64,000 nt of DNA from Streptomyces sp. Ru73 (GCF_002920575.1 NZ_PQSQ01000016.1:1-64000), one strand, 5' to 3'; counted from the stretch's first letter, positions 6,975 to 16,469 are shown. Translations and numbers: made by a program. The notes: generated by a model from the sequence alone, not told the origin.

Positions 6975-9001
6975 ACGGGGCGCACGATCCGGACGCGTAC
7001 TTCTCCCGGCGCTTCGCCCCGCTCGTCAAGGCCGCCACCGTGCGCATCCACGCCGCCCGCGACGGGTATCCCCACGGAGGGTCGCCGGAGCCGCCCCTGT
7101 GGGGCAGCGGTTTCTTCGTCGCCCCCAACTGGGTGCTCACCTGCGCCCATGTCGCGCTGGAGGGCGAAGGGGGCGAAGTGGGCGTCAGCTTCGAAGGGGG
7201 CAGCGCGCGCGGCCGCGTCGAATGGGCCGAGCCCTCGGTGCGCACGCCCGGTCTGCTCCCCGCGCCCGACCTCGCCCTCATCCGCCTCCTCCAGCCCACC
7301 GCGCACGCCTGCTGCTGGCTCTCGCCGCGCACGGTGCGGGCGCACGGCGGCGAGCGGGTCGCCTACTTCGGGTACACCGAGATCGCCGGCACGGTCGGCG
7401 CGTTCGACGGCCGGTGCACCGTGCGCGGCGAGTTCGGTGGCGACGGCCTGCTGCGGCTGGGCAATGAGGACGAGATGCCGGAGGGGCTGTCCGGCGGCCC
7501 GCTGGTGGACGTCGAGCGCGGTGAGGTGATCGGCGTGCTGAAGGGGCGGCGCGGCGGCGCGCGGGACGGCGGGCTCGGCATCGCGCTGGCCCAGCTGCGC
7601 CGCATCGGCGTGCCCGGCGCCCGGATCACCCGCGAGGAGGACGATCCGTACCACCGCGTGCTGCACGCCCACGACCGGTACCACGCCGATCTGCACGCCG
7701 ACGTCAGCGAGGCCAGGGACACCTGGACCGAGGCGCAGAGCGGGCTGCCCGCCTCGGCCGCCACGGTCGGCGCGCTGACGCCCAAGCGCCGGGTCGTGCT
7801 GCACGGCCTGCTCGCGCAGCTGCCGCCGCCGACGGGCACGCCCGCGCTGGTGGCCCTGATCGACGAGCTGCTCCCCAGACGCGGCGAGGGGCTGCGGCCC
7901 GCGCCCCGCGGCTGGCGCGAGGGCCTGGAGATCTACCTCGACCGGCTCGAACTGCGCGACGCGCACAGCGAGTTGGAGGCAGTGCTGCGGTACGCGGTGT
8001 ACGCGGCGACCGCCGAGCACCCCTACCCGGCGACGGCCGAGGCGGCGGACGCGGTCTGGGTCTGGGTGCGCGACCTGGCGATGACCGAGCTGCCGCCGCT
8101 GGCCAGGAACCGGCTGGGCGCCGAGTGGCACGCCCGGGTGCGCGCCCGCGCGATCGGCCGGGCCCGGCGCGCGGGCGAGGACGCGGCCGCCGGGCCGCTT
8201 CCCTCGGTCCTGCTGGAGATCACCGAACGCGCCTGGGAGCAGGGCCGGTTCGACTGGTACCTCACCGCCAGCAGACCGGCCGGCGACCTGCCGCTGGGCG
8301 AGGGCCGGAACGGTACGGCGCTGGCCGACCTGCCCGCCGAGCTGGCCGGGCCGCTGGGCGAGGCGTTCCGCCGCAGCGACGAGCCGGACAGACCCGCGGT
8401 CCTCGAAGTGGCGCTCAGACAGGCGCTGCTGCACCTGGACGTGGACGCCTGGCACATCCCGCCCGGCGCCCCGCCGATAGGCGAGCAGCGGCCGGTGGTG
8501 GTGCGCTGCGCCGACCGGCCGGCCGCCGCCGCGCCGGAGGAGGCCGGGGCCGGGCCGGTGCCCGGCCCGCAGGAGCGCTGGACGCGGTTGCACGAGGACG
8601 GCATGGAGCACGTCTGCGTCGACTGCGACGAGGGCCGCGCCGAGGACGTCACCGACGAGGCGCTGCGCGATCTGGGCCCGCGCTGCTTCCCCGTGCTGTG
8701 CCGGGTTCCCGGGGGCGACGGCGGGCGCGAGACGGTCCGCCGGATCATCGGCAGCGGACATCCGGTGGCACTGTGGCGCAGGGAGCGCATGGACCCGGTG
8801 TGCGGGGAGTACCACCGGGGAGTCCTGCGCACGGTCAAGAGCGGGACCAGCGCCCACCGGCTGCCGTCCGCCGTCCGTGAGCTGCGCTCCGGCATCGGCG
8901 CGGCGGAGCCGGAAGCATACTGGTCACGGGGGCTCACGCTGCTGTACGACGATCCCGGACGGCCGCTGCCGGGGGACGACGACGTGCTGGAGACGCCGTG
9001 A
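6971..9001 (+). CDS. Trypsin-like serine protease fused to an effector-associated/VMAP-type module
   Basis: The product is 676 aa. Residues 1-220 are a trypsin-fold protease with the full triad visible: His60 in T-C-A-H-V, Asp100 in A-P-D-L-A-L-I-R-L and Ser174 in G-L-S-G-G-P-L. There is no signal peptide, so it acts in the cytoplasm. After it comes a helical region around residues 255-350 that looks like an effector-associated death-like domain, then a larger C-terminal alpha/beta module that fits the VMAP C-terminal type. The start ATG overlaps the stop of the Trypco1 gene. Followed by MoxR and vWA-type genes, it fits the vWA-MoxR-VMAP conflict systems, in which the protease would be the effector. 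The target is unknown; processing of the nearby FxsA peptide is one possibility. Confidence 0.8.
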   Translation: MNGAHDPDAYFSRRFAPLVKAATVRIHAARDGYPHGGSPEPPLWGSGFFVAPNWVLTCAHVALEGEGGEVGVSFEGGSARGRVEWAEPSVRTPGLLPAPDLALIRLLQPTAHACCWLSPRTVRAHGGERVAYFGYTEIAGTVGAFDGRCTVRGEFGGDGLLRLGNEDEMPEGLSGGPLVDVERGEVIGVLKGRRGGARDGGLGIALAQLRRIGVPGARITREEDDPYHRVLHAHDRYHADLHADVSEARDTWTEAQSGLPASAATVGALTPKRRVVLHGLLAQLPPPTGTPALVALIDELLPRRGEGLRPAPRGWREGLEIYLDRLELRDAHSELEAVLRYAVYAATAEHPYPATAEAADAVWVWVRDLAMTELPPLARNRLGAEWHARVRARAIGRARRAGEDAAAGPLPSVLLEITERAWEQGRFDWYLTASRPAGDLPLGEGRNGTALADLPAELAGPLGEAFRRSDEPDRPAVLEVALRQALLHLDVDAWHIPPGAPPIGEQRPVVVRCADRPAAAAPEEAGAGPVPGPQERWTRLHEDGMEHVCVDCDEGRAEDVTDEALRDLGPRCFPVLCRVPGGDGGRETVRRIIGSGHPVALWRRERMDPVCGEYHRGVLRTVKSGTSAHRLPSAVRELRSGIGAAEPEAYWSRGLTLLYDDPGRPLPGDDDVLETP

Positions 9002-9112
9002 GGGAGGCGCGTCTTTCCGTGTGCTCCTACCGGGCCGCCGCCGCTCCCGATACGGTCGGAACCGTGGCCGGTGCGCAACCGCCGATGACCCACCAGTGAC
9101 GAGGAGTTCGCA

Positions 9113-10135
9113 GTGAGCGAACCGAACGAATGGCTCATCTACCGCGGCACGGGCGAGCCCCACGACGGCATCGCCGCGCTCCCCGACCCGCCGCCGTGGC
9201 GGGACTTCGACGGCGGCCCGCTCGTGGCGCCGGGCCCCGCCACCGACAGCTCCTCCACCCGCCGGCTCGGCGAGCACGTCGCGGAGCTGCACCGGCCCAG
9301 CGCCGAGGAGCTGGAGATCGTCAACGCCGCGCTCTACCTGCGCCGTCCGCTGCTGGTCACGGGTAACCCCGGCACCGGCAAGAGCACCCTCGCGCACGCC
9401 GTGGCGCACGAGCTGAAGCTCGGCCGGGTGCTGCGCTGGCCGATCGTGAGCCGTACGACGCTGGGCGACGGGCTGTACCACTACGACGCCATCGCCCGGC
9501 TCCAGGACGTGCAGATCGCCGCGAGCAGCCGGGCGGCGGGCGCGCCCGGCGCACAGGCCGCGGCCCCCGGCGGCATCGGCAGCTACATCCGCCTCGGGCC
9601 GCTCGGCACGGCCCTGCTGCCCACCGCGCAGCCCCGCGTCCTCCTCGTCGACGAGCTGGACAAGAGCGACATCGACCTCCCCAACGACCTGCTGAACGTG
9701 CTGGAGGAAGGGGAGTTCGCGATACCGGAGCTGGAGCGGCTGGCCGAGCGGGAGCCCGAGGTGGAGGTGCTCACCGACGACGGGCAGAAGGTCCGCATCC
9801 GGGACGGCAGGGTGCGCTGCCACGCCTTCCCGTTCGTCATCCTCACCAGCAACGGCGAACGGGACTTCCCCGCGCCGCTGCTCCGCCGCTGCATCCACCT
9901 GGAGCTGGGACAGCCCGACCACAAGCGGCTGGCGACGGTGGTCAGGGCACACCTCGGCGAGGAAGCGGCCCGCGCGGGGGACGACCTGGTCGCCCGCTTC
10001 CTCGAACGCTCCCGCAGCGAACTGCTCGCCGCCGACCAGCTGCTGAACGCCATCTACCTCACCCACCAGGCGGCCCCCACCACCCGGGACCGGCTCGCCG
10101 ACCTCCTCATCCAGCGCCTCGACCGGCCGAGGTGA
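9113..10135 (+). CDS. MoxR-type AAA+ ATPase
   Basis: The product is 340 aa and a single AAA+ module. Walker A is G-N-P-G-T-G-K-S-T (Lys90), Walker B is V-L-L-V-D-E-L-D-K-S-D (Asp180, Glu181), and the sensor-1 region reads I-L-T-S-N-G-E-R-D-F, as in MoxR/RavA-like ATPases. The GTG start at 9113 has GAGGAG six bases upstream. It probably assembles as a ring and remodels or gates its partners using ATP. It lies 111 bp after the protease gene and 4 bp before the vWA-like gene, the classic MoxR-vWA neighbourhood. Confidence 0.88.
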   Translation: MSEPNEWLIYRGTGEPHDGIAALPDPPPWRDFDGGPLVAPGPATDSSSTRRLGEHVAELHRPSAEELEIVNAALYLRRPLLVTGNPGTGKSTLAHAVAHELKLGRVLRWPIVSRTTLGDGLYHYDAIARLQDVQIAASSRAAGAPGAQAAAPGGIGSYIRLGPLGTALLPTAQPRVLLVDELDKSDIDLPNDLLNVLEEGEFAIPELERLAEREPEVEVLTDDGQKVRIRDGRVRCHAFPFVILTSNGERDFPAPLLRRCIHLELGQPDHKRLATVVRAHLGEEAARAGDDLVARFLERSRSELLAADQLLNAIYLTHQAAPTTRDRLADLLIQRLDRPR

Positions 10136-10139
10136 TGCC

Positions 10140-13100
10140 GTGACGCGGGACCGTGCAGGACGCCCCACCGCCCCGCAGAGCTGGGCCGACGTCGTCGCCG
10201 CGCTGCGCGGCGCCGGTCTGGACCCGGACGCCGGTGAGCTGGCCGACGCGCTGTGGCTGGCGCAGTGGACCCGGCCGCGCGGCACCGCCGCGGACCGGGC
10301 GGGCGGTGCGGATACGGCGGACGCCGACGTCCGCGCGCCCGGCGCGACGACGGCCGCGCCCGCGCGCACCGGCACGCCCGCGAACGGGTCGGCCGCCGAC
10401 CGCGAGCCGCCCGCAGGCACCACCGGGGCGCCCGGCGTCTCCCGCGTCGCTCTCTACCCGGAGGGCCGCGAACTCCCCGGCGGCACCGGCACGGACGGGC
10501 CGGGCACGCCGTCCGGCCCGTACGGCACCGGGCTGCCCGTGGGCGTGCCCGCCGCGCCCGCGCTGCCCGACCTGCTCGCCCTGCAGCGCGCCCTGCGCCC
10601 CCTCCAGCGGTACCGCAGCGCGGCACCCGCGGTGCGGCACGTGCTGGACGAGCGGGCCACGGCCGAGCGCAGCGCGCGGTCGGGCGGGCTGGTGATGCCG
10701 GTGTTCCGGGCGGTGCCGCGGGCCGAGGCCGCCCTCCAGCTGGTCATGGACGCCTCCTCCTCGATGTGCGTCTGGGACCGGCTGCTGCACGAACTCCAGC
10801 AGGTCTTCGCTCAGTTGGGTGCCTTCCGCGACGTACAGGTGCACTTCCTGCACGAGGGGCCCGACGGCCGTCCGGCGGTCTCCCGGCGCTTCGAGCCCGA
10901 CCAGGCGCCGTTACGCTCCGCCGACCAGCTCAGCGACCCCACGGGGCGCCGGGTCACCGTCCTGGTCAGCGACTGCGCGGGCCCCCTGTGGCGCAGCGGC
11001 CACGCCCACCGGCTGCTGCACCGGCTGGCCCGGCAGGGCCCGCTCGCCGTCCTCCAGCCGCTGCCGCAGCGCATGTGGTCCCGCACCCGGCTGCCCGTCG
11101 CCTACGGTGTCCTGCGCCGCGGCGAGGGCCCCTCGTACGCCACCGCGCTGCACTTCACGGGCGACACCGCGCAGGCCGCGCCGGGCGCGCTGCCGGTGCC
11201 CGTGCTGCCGCCCGCAGCGGGCGCCCTCGCGGCGTGGGCGAGGCTGCTCTCCGGCACCGGCGCCGCCCAGGTACCCGCTGCCGTCGGCTGGCTCCGCGCC
11301 GACCAGCCCCCGGCGCCCGCGCCGCGCCCCCGCGACCCGCTGCCCGCCGCCGAGGTCGTCGCCCGCTTCCGGCGCGCCGCCTCGCCCGGCGCCGCGCAGC
11401 TCGCCGTCTACCTGGCGGCCGCACCGCTGTGCCTGCCGGTGATGCAGCTCGTGCAGCGCACGATGCTGCCCGGCACCGGCCCGGCCGAGCTGTCGGAGGT
11501 GCTGCTCGGCGGGCTGCTGACGCGCACGGACGGCGAGTCGATGGCCGGCGGTCCGTGGTACGAGTTCGTCAAGGGCGTCCAGGAGGTGCTGCTCGGACCG
11601 CTGGGCAGGGACGAGGCGCTGCTGGTCCTCAAGCACTGCTCCGCGTACGTGGAGCAACGGTTCGGCAAGGGCGGCCCGAACTTCCCCGCGCTCGCCATCG
11701 CGCAGCTCACCGGCGGCCGGGGCACGGACGCCGCGGAGTCGGTGGCGCGGCTGCGCACCCACCCGCTGCCCGACGGGCCCGGCGTCCGGGTGCCGCAGCC
11801 GTTCGCCGAGGTCGCCGCGCACGTCCTGGAGCGGTTCATCCCGCTGCGCAGCGTCTCGGCCGACGCGCTGGAGGGCCCCGGAGGCCCGGCGTCCTCGGAG
11901 GCGGTGCGCCGCTCCCAGGCGCTGGTGCGCCGGTTCGCCGCCGACGGCATGGTGCAGAACCTCATCGACGCGGTGCAGCTGCTGCGGCACGCCACCGAGG
12001 GCGAACGGCACCGCGGCGCCGACCCCGTGCTCTGGAGCGAACTGGCCGAGACCCTGCTGCGGCTGTGGGAGCTGCAGGGCGGCCGGGCGCTGCTCCGCGA
12101 GGCGCGCGAAGCGGCCCGTACGGCGGCGCAGTCCGGCGGGGCGCGGGCCCGTACGGCCCTGGGGCGGGTGCTGCACCGGGAGGCCGGGGAGCGGCGCGCG
12201 GCCGGCGACCGGCGCGGCGCGCTGGACCTGCTGCGCCGCGCCGACCGCGAGTTCACGGCCGTCTGCGCGACCGCGGGCCTGGAGCCGTGGCACGCGCTGG
12301 AGATCACCCTGGAGCGGGTGCGGGTCCTGGAGGAGCAGTGGCGGCTCGGCGGTGACAGCGGGCTGCTCCAGGAGACGGTCGGGATGCTGGAGGCGTTCGC
12401 CGACGCCTGGCCGTACGACGAGGTGCAGCCGCACGGCCTGCCGCTGGCGCACGGCCGGGCGCTGCTGCGGCTGTCCGGCACGGCCGCCGACCGGGACCAG
12501 GCCGTGGCGCACGCGCAGCAGGCGGTGGCCTCGCTGACGCACGCGGTGCACGCGAGTGGCCGCCGAGGGCGCGCCCGAGGACGACCGGCTGTGGGCCCGT
12601 CTGGACCTGGTGGACGCGCTGCTGACGCTCTCCGGGGACGCGCTGGAGCGGGCCGGGCGGCTGGTCGCCGAGGTGGGGGAGGCCGCGCAGAGCCCGGACG
12701 AGCGGGCCGCCGTGCTGGTGCGCGGCGCTCGGCTGGCGGTGTGCCGCTTCGAGGTGGACGGCGACGTGGCGCACCTGGCGGAGGCCGACCGGCAGTACGA
12801 GGCGGCCTGCCGCGCCGTGCCGCGGGACCGCGAGGGCTACGGCGACCTGATCGAGGAGTGGGGCGAGGCGCTGATGCGCCGGGCGCGCGAGCCCGGCGGC
12901 CGGGCCGTCATCCACCGTACGGTCCGGGTGCTGCGGGACTGCCGGATGGAGACGGCGGCCGGCGATCCGCGGCTGGCCCGGCGGCTGCTGACCCTGGGGC
13001 GCGCCCTGATGCTGCGCCGCACCGACGACGACCGGGTGGACCTGCGGGAGGCCGAGCACCTCTTCGGGCTGGCCGCGCAGGGGGCCGCCGACCCGATGGT

Positions 13101-13434
13101 GCGGGCCGAGTGCTTCCTGGAGCTGGGCGGCGCGCACCGGCTGGCGCACCGCCGCTCCGGTCAGGACGCGCAGCTGGAACAGGCGGCCGATGCCTTCCGG
13201 CGGGCCGCGGAAGCGGCGCGCGTGGCGCGGGAGGAGGCGGCCGACCCCGGCCCCGCGACCCGGCTGCGGGCGCGCGCCTGGCACCTGCGCGGCGAGGTGT
13301 ACGAGGAGGCGCGCCGGCCGCGCGCGGCGCGGGAGGCGTACCGGCTGGCGCTGGCGGAGTGGCGGCGGCTGCCGGACGCGGGCGGCGCCGCGGGGGAGGA
13401 GACCTCGCGCCGGATCGTGGACATCGGGAGGTGA
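10140..13434 (+). pseudogene. SAV_2336-type / vWA-like protein with C-terminal helical repeats, split by an apparent frameshift
   Basis: The first ~805 codons read in one frame from GTG 10140. There is a disordered Pro/Ala-rich segment (about 45-150), then a SAV_2336/vWA-like domain with a D-A-S-S-S metal-site motif at Asp204, Ser206 and Ser208, then a long helical region. Near 12550 the sensible protein moves to the +1 frame (S-L-T-H-A-V-H-A, then A-A-E-G-A-P-E-D-D-R-L-W) and continues as about 290 residues of TPR-like helices to TGA 13434. The original frame stays open to 13451 but becomes Arg/Gly-rich noise. One extra base, for example at 12555, explains this. It could be a real mutation, a sequencing error in GC-rich DNA or, less likely, programmed frameshifting. 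Leu258 (10911-10913) is a TTA codon, so bldA may control translation. Confidence 0.75.
12540..12560 (+). other. Frameshift site in the vWA-like gene
   Basis: Coding character changes from frame 0 to frame +1 here. A GTG at 12556 opens the downstream frame, but no Shine-Dalgarno precedes it and the upstream protein continues smoothly into it, so a separate gene start is unlikely. Removing one base between about 12543 and 12556 restores a single reading frame. Confidence 0.7.
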
Positions 13435-13493
13435 CAGGCGGCAGCCTGTAAGTGACCTCGCAACGGGGGCAGTTGGCGGGAAGGGGCAAGGCG

Positions 13494-13721
13494 ATGAGCG
13501 CGAGCCGCAAGGACACGGAGGCACGGCCGGAGGACCGGGCGGCGGCCGGGGCCGCTGTGCCGCCGGCCGGTGAGCTGCCCGAGCTGCCGGACCTGCTCGC
13601 CCTCGGGCTCGCGGAGCTGCGGACGGTGGAGCACCCCGTGCTGGCCGAGGTGCTGGAGCGGATACGGACCCGCGTGGACGAACCCACCGAAATGCTGTGG
13701 GGATTCAACAGCGCCTTCTGA
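13494..13721 (+). CDS. fxsA: FxSxx-COOH protein, RiPP-type precursor
   Basis: The product is 75 aa and ends in W-G-F-N-S-A-F-stop, which exactly fits the F-x-S-x-x-COOH signature of FxsA peptides. The leader-like part contains the family pattern E-L-P-D-L-L-A-L-G-L-A-E-L-R-T-V-E-H-P-V-L; the C-terminal seven residues are the probable modified core. The ATG at 13494 has AAGGGG upstream; a GTG at 13452 would add 14 residues. It lies before the FxsB radical SAM maturase and the HExxH protein, the enzymes expected to act on it. No double-Gly or other cleavage site stands out, so the mature product may be the whole protein or a small C-terminal peptide. A trypsin-like protease is encoded in the same block. 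Confidence 0.9.
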   Translation: MSASRKDTEARPEDRAAAGAAVPPAGELPELPDLLALGLAELRTVEHPVLAEVLERIRTRVDEPTEMLWGFNSAF

Positions 13722-13764
13722 CGTGAAGCGACGTCACGCGAACATTTTCGGTCGTTGGGACCGA
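13722..13764 (+). promoter_or_regulatory. Inverted repeats between fxsA and fxsB
   Basis: CGTGA-N7-TCACG (13722-13738) and TCGGTC-N5-GACCGA (13748-13764) follow the fxsA stop directly. They could attenuate read-through so that the precursor is made in excess over the maturase, a common arrangement in RiPP loci. The stems are short and no T-tract follows, so this is tentative. Confidence 0.35.
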
Positions 13765-13881
13765 GGGAACCGGACACGGCCGATCGCTGCCGGTTTGGGT
13801 ACGCCGCCCCGCAGGGATACTCCGCGACGGACCGGCGACGGGGGCCGTCCCTGCGCGGGCCGCGGCTCGGGAGGTGCCGAC

Positions 13882-15075
13882 GTGGCGCAGCAGACCGTAC
13901 GGGACACGGGCCCGTCGGCGGCGGACCGGCCGGACGTCCACCCTTTCCGGCAGTTCGTCCTCAAGGTGCACGGCCACTGCAACCTCGCCTGCCGCTACTG
14001 CTACCTCTACGAAGCCGCCGACCACGGCTGGCGCGACCGCCCGGCGCTGATGAGCGACGCGGTACTGGAGCGCACCGCCCGGCGCATCGCCGAGCACGCG
14101 ACCGCTCACGGCCTGCGCCACGTCGCCCTCGTCCTGCACGGCGGCGAGCCGCTGCTGGCCGGCGCGGCCCGCCTCGGCAGCGCCGTGGACCGGCTGCGCA
14201 CCCTGCTGCCCGACGGCTGCACCCTGCACCCCACCGTCCAGACCAACGGCACCCTCCTCACCCGCGGCCGGCTGCGCACCCTCGCGGGCCACGGCATCCG
14301 GGTGGGCGTGAGCCTGGACGGCGGGCTGCCCGCGCACAACACCGCGCGCGTGGACCACGCGGGCCGCCCGGCCTGGTCGCGCGCCGTGCGCGGCCTGCGG
14401 CTGCTCGCCGCCGAGCACCCGGACGCGTACGCCGGTGTCCTCGCGGTCGTCGACCCGCGCACCGACCCCGCGGAGACCTACGCCTCGCTCGCGGCGCTCC
14501 GCCCGCCGCGCCTGGACCTGCTGCTCCCGCACGGCAACTGGACCACCCCGCCCCCGCACCTCACGCCCGGCACGGACCGGCCCACCCCGTACGGCGACTG
14601 GCTCACCGCCGTCTTCGACGCCTGGTGGGACGGCGGCCCCGGCCAGCCGGCCGTCCGGCTCTTCGAGGAGTGCCTGGCCCTGCTGCTGGGCGCGCCGGCC
14701 GGCGGCGAGTCGCTGGGCCTGACCCCGTTCACCGCCGTCGTGGTGGAGACCGACGGCAGCATCGAGCAGGTCGACACCCTGAAGTCCGCCTACGACGGGG
14801 CCGCCGCCACCGGCCTGGACGTCTTCCGGCACTCCTTCGACAACGCGCTCGCGCACCCCGGCGTCGCCGCCCGGCACGCGGGCGCCGCCGCGCTCGCCCC
14901 CGAGTGCCGCGCCTGCCCGCTGGTACGGGTGTGCGGCGGCGGCCAGTACGCGCACCGCTACCGGCGCGGCACCGGCTTCGCCAACCCCTCGGTGTACTGC
15001 GCCGACCTCCAGCGGCTCATCCGGCACGCGGCAGGCCGGCTGGCCGCTGCCCGCCCTCCGAAGCAGGCCGGATGA
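13882..15075 (+). CDS. fxsB: FxsB-family radical SAM/SPASM peptide maturase
   Basis: The product is 397 aa. The radical SAM cluster motif is C-N-L-A-C-R-Y-C (Cys33, Cys37, Cys40) in the typical context V-H-G-H-C-N-L-A-C-R-Y-C-Y-L-Y. A C-terminal SPASM-type region carries Cys342, Cys345, Cys351 and a final Cys373, which would hold an auxiliary Fe-S cluster. FxsB enzymes belong to the three-residue cyclophane-forming maturases, so the expected reaction is a C-C crosslink from the Phe ring of the F-x-S motif to the Ser three residues on. The GTG start has GGGAGG about seven bases upstream. It overlaps the HExxH gene by ATGA. Here the rSAM and HExxH parts are separate proteins rather than an FxsBH fusion. 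Confidence 0.9.
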   Translation: MAQQTVRDTGPSAADRPDVHPFRQFVLKVHGHCNLACRYCYLYEAADHGWRDRPALMSDAVLERTARRIAEHATAHGLRHVALVLHGGEPLLAGAARLGSAVDRLRTLLPDGCTLHPTVQTNGTLLTRGRLRTLAGHGIRVGVSLDGGLPAHNTARVDHAGRPAWSRAVRGLRLLAAEHPDAYAGVLAVVDPRTDPAETYASLAALRPPRLDLLLPHGNWTTPPPHLTPGTDRPTPYGDWLTAVFDAWWDGGPGQPAVRLFEECLALLLGAPAGGESLGLTPFTAVVVETDGSIEQVDTLKSAYDGAAATGLDVFRHSFDNALAHPGVAARHAGAAALAPECRACPLVRVCGGGQYAHRYRRGTGFANPSVYCADLQRLIRHAAGRLAAARPPKQAG

Positions 15076-16469
15076 GCAGCCGCGTTCCCATAGAACTGCT
15101 GCGCGAGCTGGGGCAGTCGGAAGGCGGGGCCGACGCGCTGCGGCTGCTCGTCGACGACCAGCGGGTGCGCCGGCTGCTGGCGTTGCGCGCGCTGCTGGAC
15201 GCGGTGGACACCGCACGCGCGCCCAGCGTGCCGCGGCCGGCAGCCGCGCGGGTGGCGGAGCACTGGGCGCTCCTGGAGGCGGCGGACCGCGCGAACCGCG
15301 AGGAGACCCGGCACGTCCTGTACTACCCGCTGCTCGGGCCCTGGGTGCGGCGCGCGCTGCGCGGTCTCGCGGCCGCCGTTCCGCCGCCGGACCTGCTGCC
15401 CGACCTGGAACACCTCGGGGCCGTCGCCGCCGCCGCTGCCGCCCGCGCCAGGCTGCCGTTCACGCTCCGGCTGCGCGCCCCCGGCGGCACGCTCGCACTG
15501 CCCACCCTGGGCGCCTGCACCCTGCCCGCCGCAGGGCCGGCGGGCCGCGGGCCACTGCCCGACGTCCAACTCACGCACGACAAGGGCACGTTGACCCTGC
15601 GGCCGGCCGCCGGGCCACCCGTCGTCCTGCTCCGCGGCCCCGACGGCACCTGGGAGTCGGCCGACCCCGCGTGGCGGCCGCTGCGCCCGCTCACCGGCGG
15701 CCCGCGCCCGGTACTCCTGGACGACGCGGACCCCTTCCGCACCGCCGACGGCGGCCTGGAGCGGCACGGCATCCGGCCCGCCGAGCCGCTCACCGCCGCC
15801 GAGCGGGCCGGCTGGCAGGCCGCCTGGACCGGGATGTGGCCGCTGCTGGAGCGCGGCGGCCCGGCCCGGCCCCTGGAGGCCGGAGTGCTGCTGGACTGCA
15901 TCGTGCCGCTCGCGCCGCCGCCCCAGGCAGGCCCGCACGCCACGGGCCCTTCGCACTGCAGCGGCACCCGCCGCGAGGCGTTCGGCGCGGTCCTCAGCTC
16001 GGCGCCGCAGACCCCCGCCTTCCTCGCCGCGACCCTCGTGCACGAACTCCAGCACGCCAAGCTCGCCGCCCTCGCCGAGCTGACACCGCTGCACCACGAC
16101 ACCGGCACCACCCGCCACTGGGCGCCCTGGCGGCCCGATCCGCGCCCCTTTGACGGGCTGCTCCAGGGCACGTACTCGCACCTCGCGCTCGCCGACTACT
16201 GGCAGCGCTTCGCGCTGAGTGCCGAGAACGCGCTGGAGCGGCACACCGCCTGGGCCGAGCACTCCCGCTGCCGGGAACAGGTCGGCGCCGCGCTGCCCAC
16301 ACTGCTCGGCTCCCGCGCCCTCACCCCGGCCGGCCGGGTACTGGCCGGCGCGATGGCCGACCGGCTCACCCGATTGCGGGAACGCCCGCCCCCGGACGGG
16401 TACTTGGCCCGTGCGAGCGCCTACGTCGAGACCTCCCGGAGGATGTGGCGACGTCAGCACGCGCGATGA
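15072..16469 (+). CDS. HExxH-type peptide beta-hydroxylase candidate (FxSxx-COOH system)
   Basis: The product is 465 aa. Its core motif is V-H-E-L-Q-H-A-K (His324, Glu325, His328), in the context of the aKG-HExxH peptide hydroxylase family that accompanies radical SAM cyclophane maturases. A downstream acidic and His-bearing helix (L-A-L-A-D-Y-W, A-E-N-A-L-E-R-H) probably completes the iron site. Because the HExxH is intact, it does not look like the inactivated extension form known from some FxsBH fusions. The likely job is 2-oxoglutarate-dependent beta-hydroxylation of a residue in FxsA; which residue is unknown. It is translationally coupled to fxsB (ATGA). The residues 1-300 helical part may bind the substrate. 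Confidence 0.8.
   Translation: MSSRVPIELLRELGQSEGGADALRLLVDDQRVRRLLALRALLDAVDTARAPSVPRPAAARVAEHWALLEAADRANREETRHVLYYPLLGPWVRRALRGLAAAVPPPDLLPDLEHLGAVAAAAAARARLPFTLRLRAPGGTLALPTLGACTLPAAGPAGRGPLPDVQLTHDKGTLTLRPAAGPPVVLLRGPDGTWESADPAWRPLRPLTGGPRPVLLDDADPFRTADGGLERHGIRPAEPLTAAERAGWQAAWTGMWPLLERGGPARPLEAGVLLDCIVPLAPPPQAGPHATGPSHCSGTRREAFGAVLSSAPQTPAFLAATLVHELQHAKLAALAELTPLHHDTGTTRHWAPWRPDPRPFDGLLQGTYSHLALADYWQRFALSAENALERHTAWAEHSRCREQVGAALPTLLGSRALTPAGRVLAGAMADRLTRLRERPPPDGYLARASAYVETSRRMWRRQHAR

Noticed and set aside
12540..12560. Programmed ribosomal frameshift
   Set aside because: No slippery heptamer and no obvious downstream pseudoknot were seen; an indel is more likely.
12556..13434. Separate gene starting at GTG 12556
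   Set aside because: No ribosome site precedes it and the helical-repeat sequence continues directly from the upstream frame, so a frameshift in one gene is simpler.
10140..13451. A single 1103-aa product read straight through to 13451
   Set aside because: After codon ~805 this frame turns into Arg/Gly/Ala-rich sequence typical of a wrong frame in GC-rich DNA.
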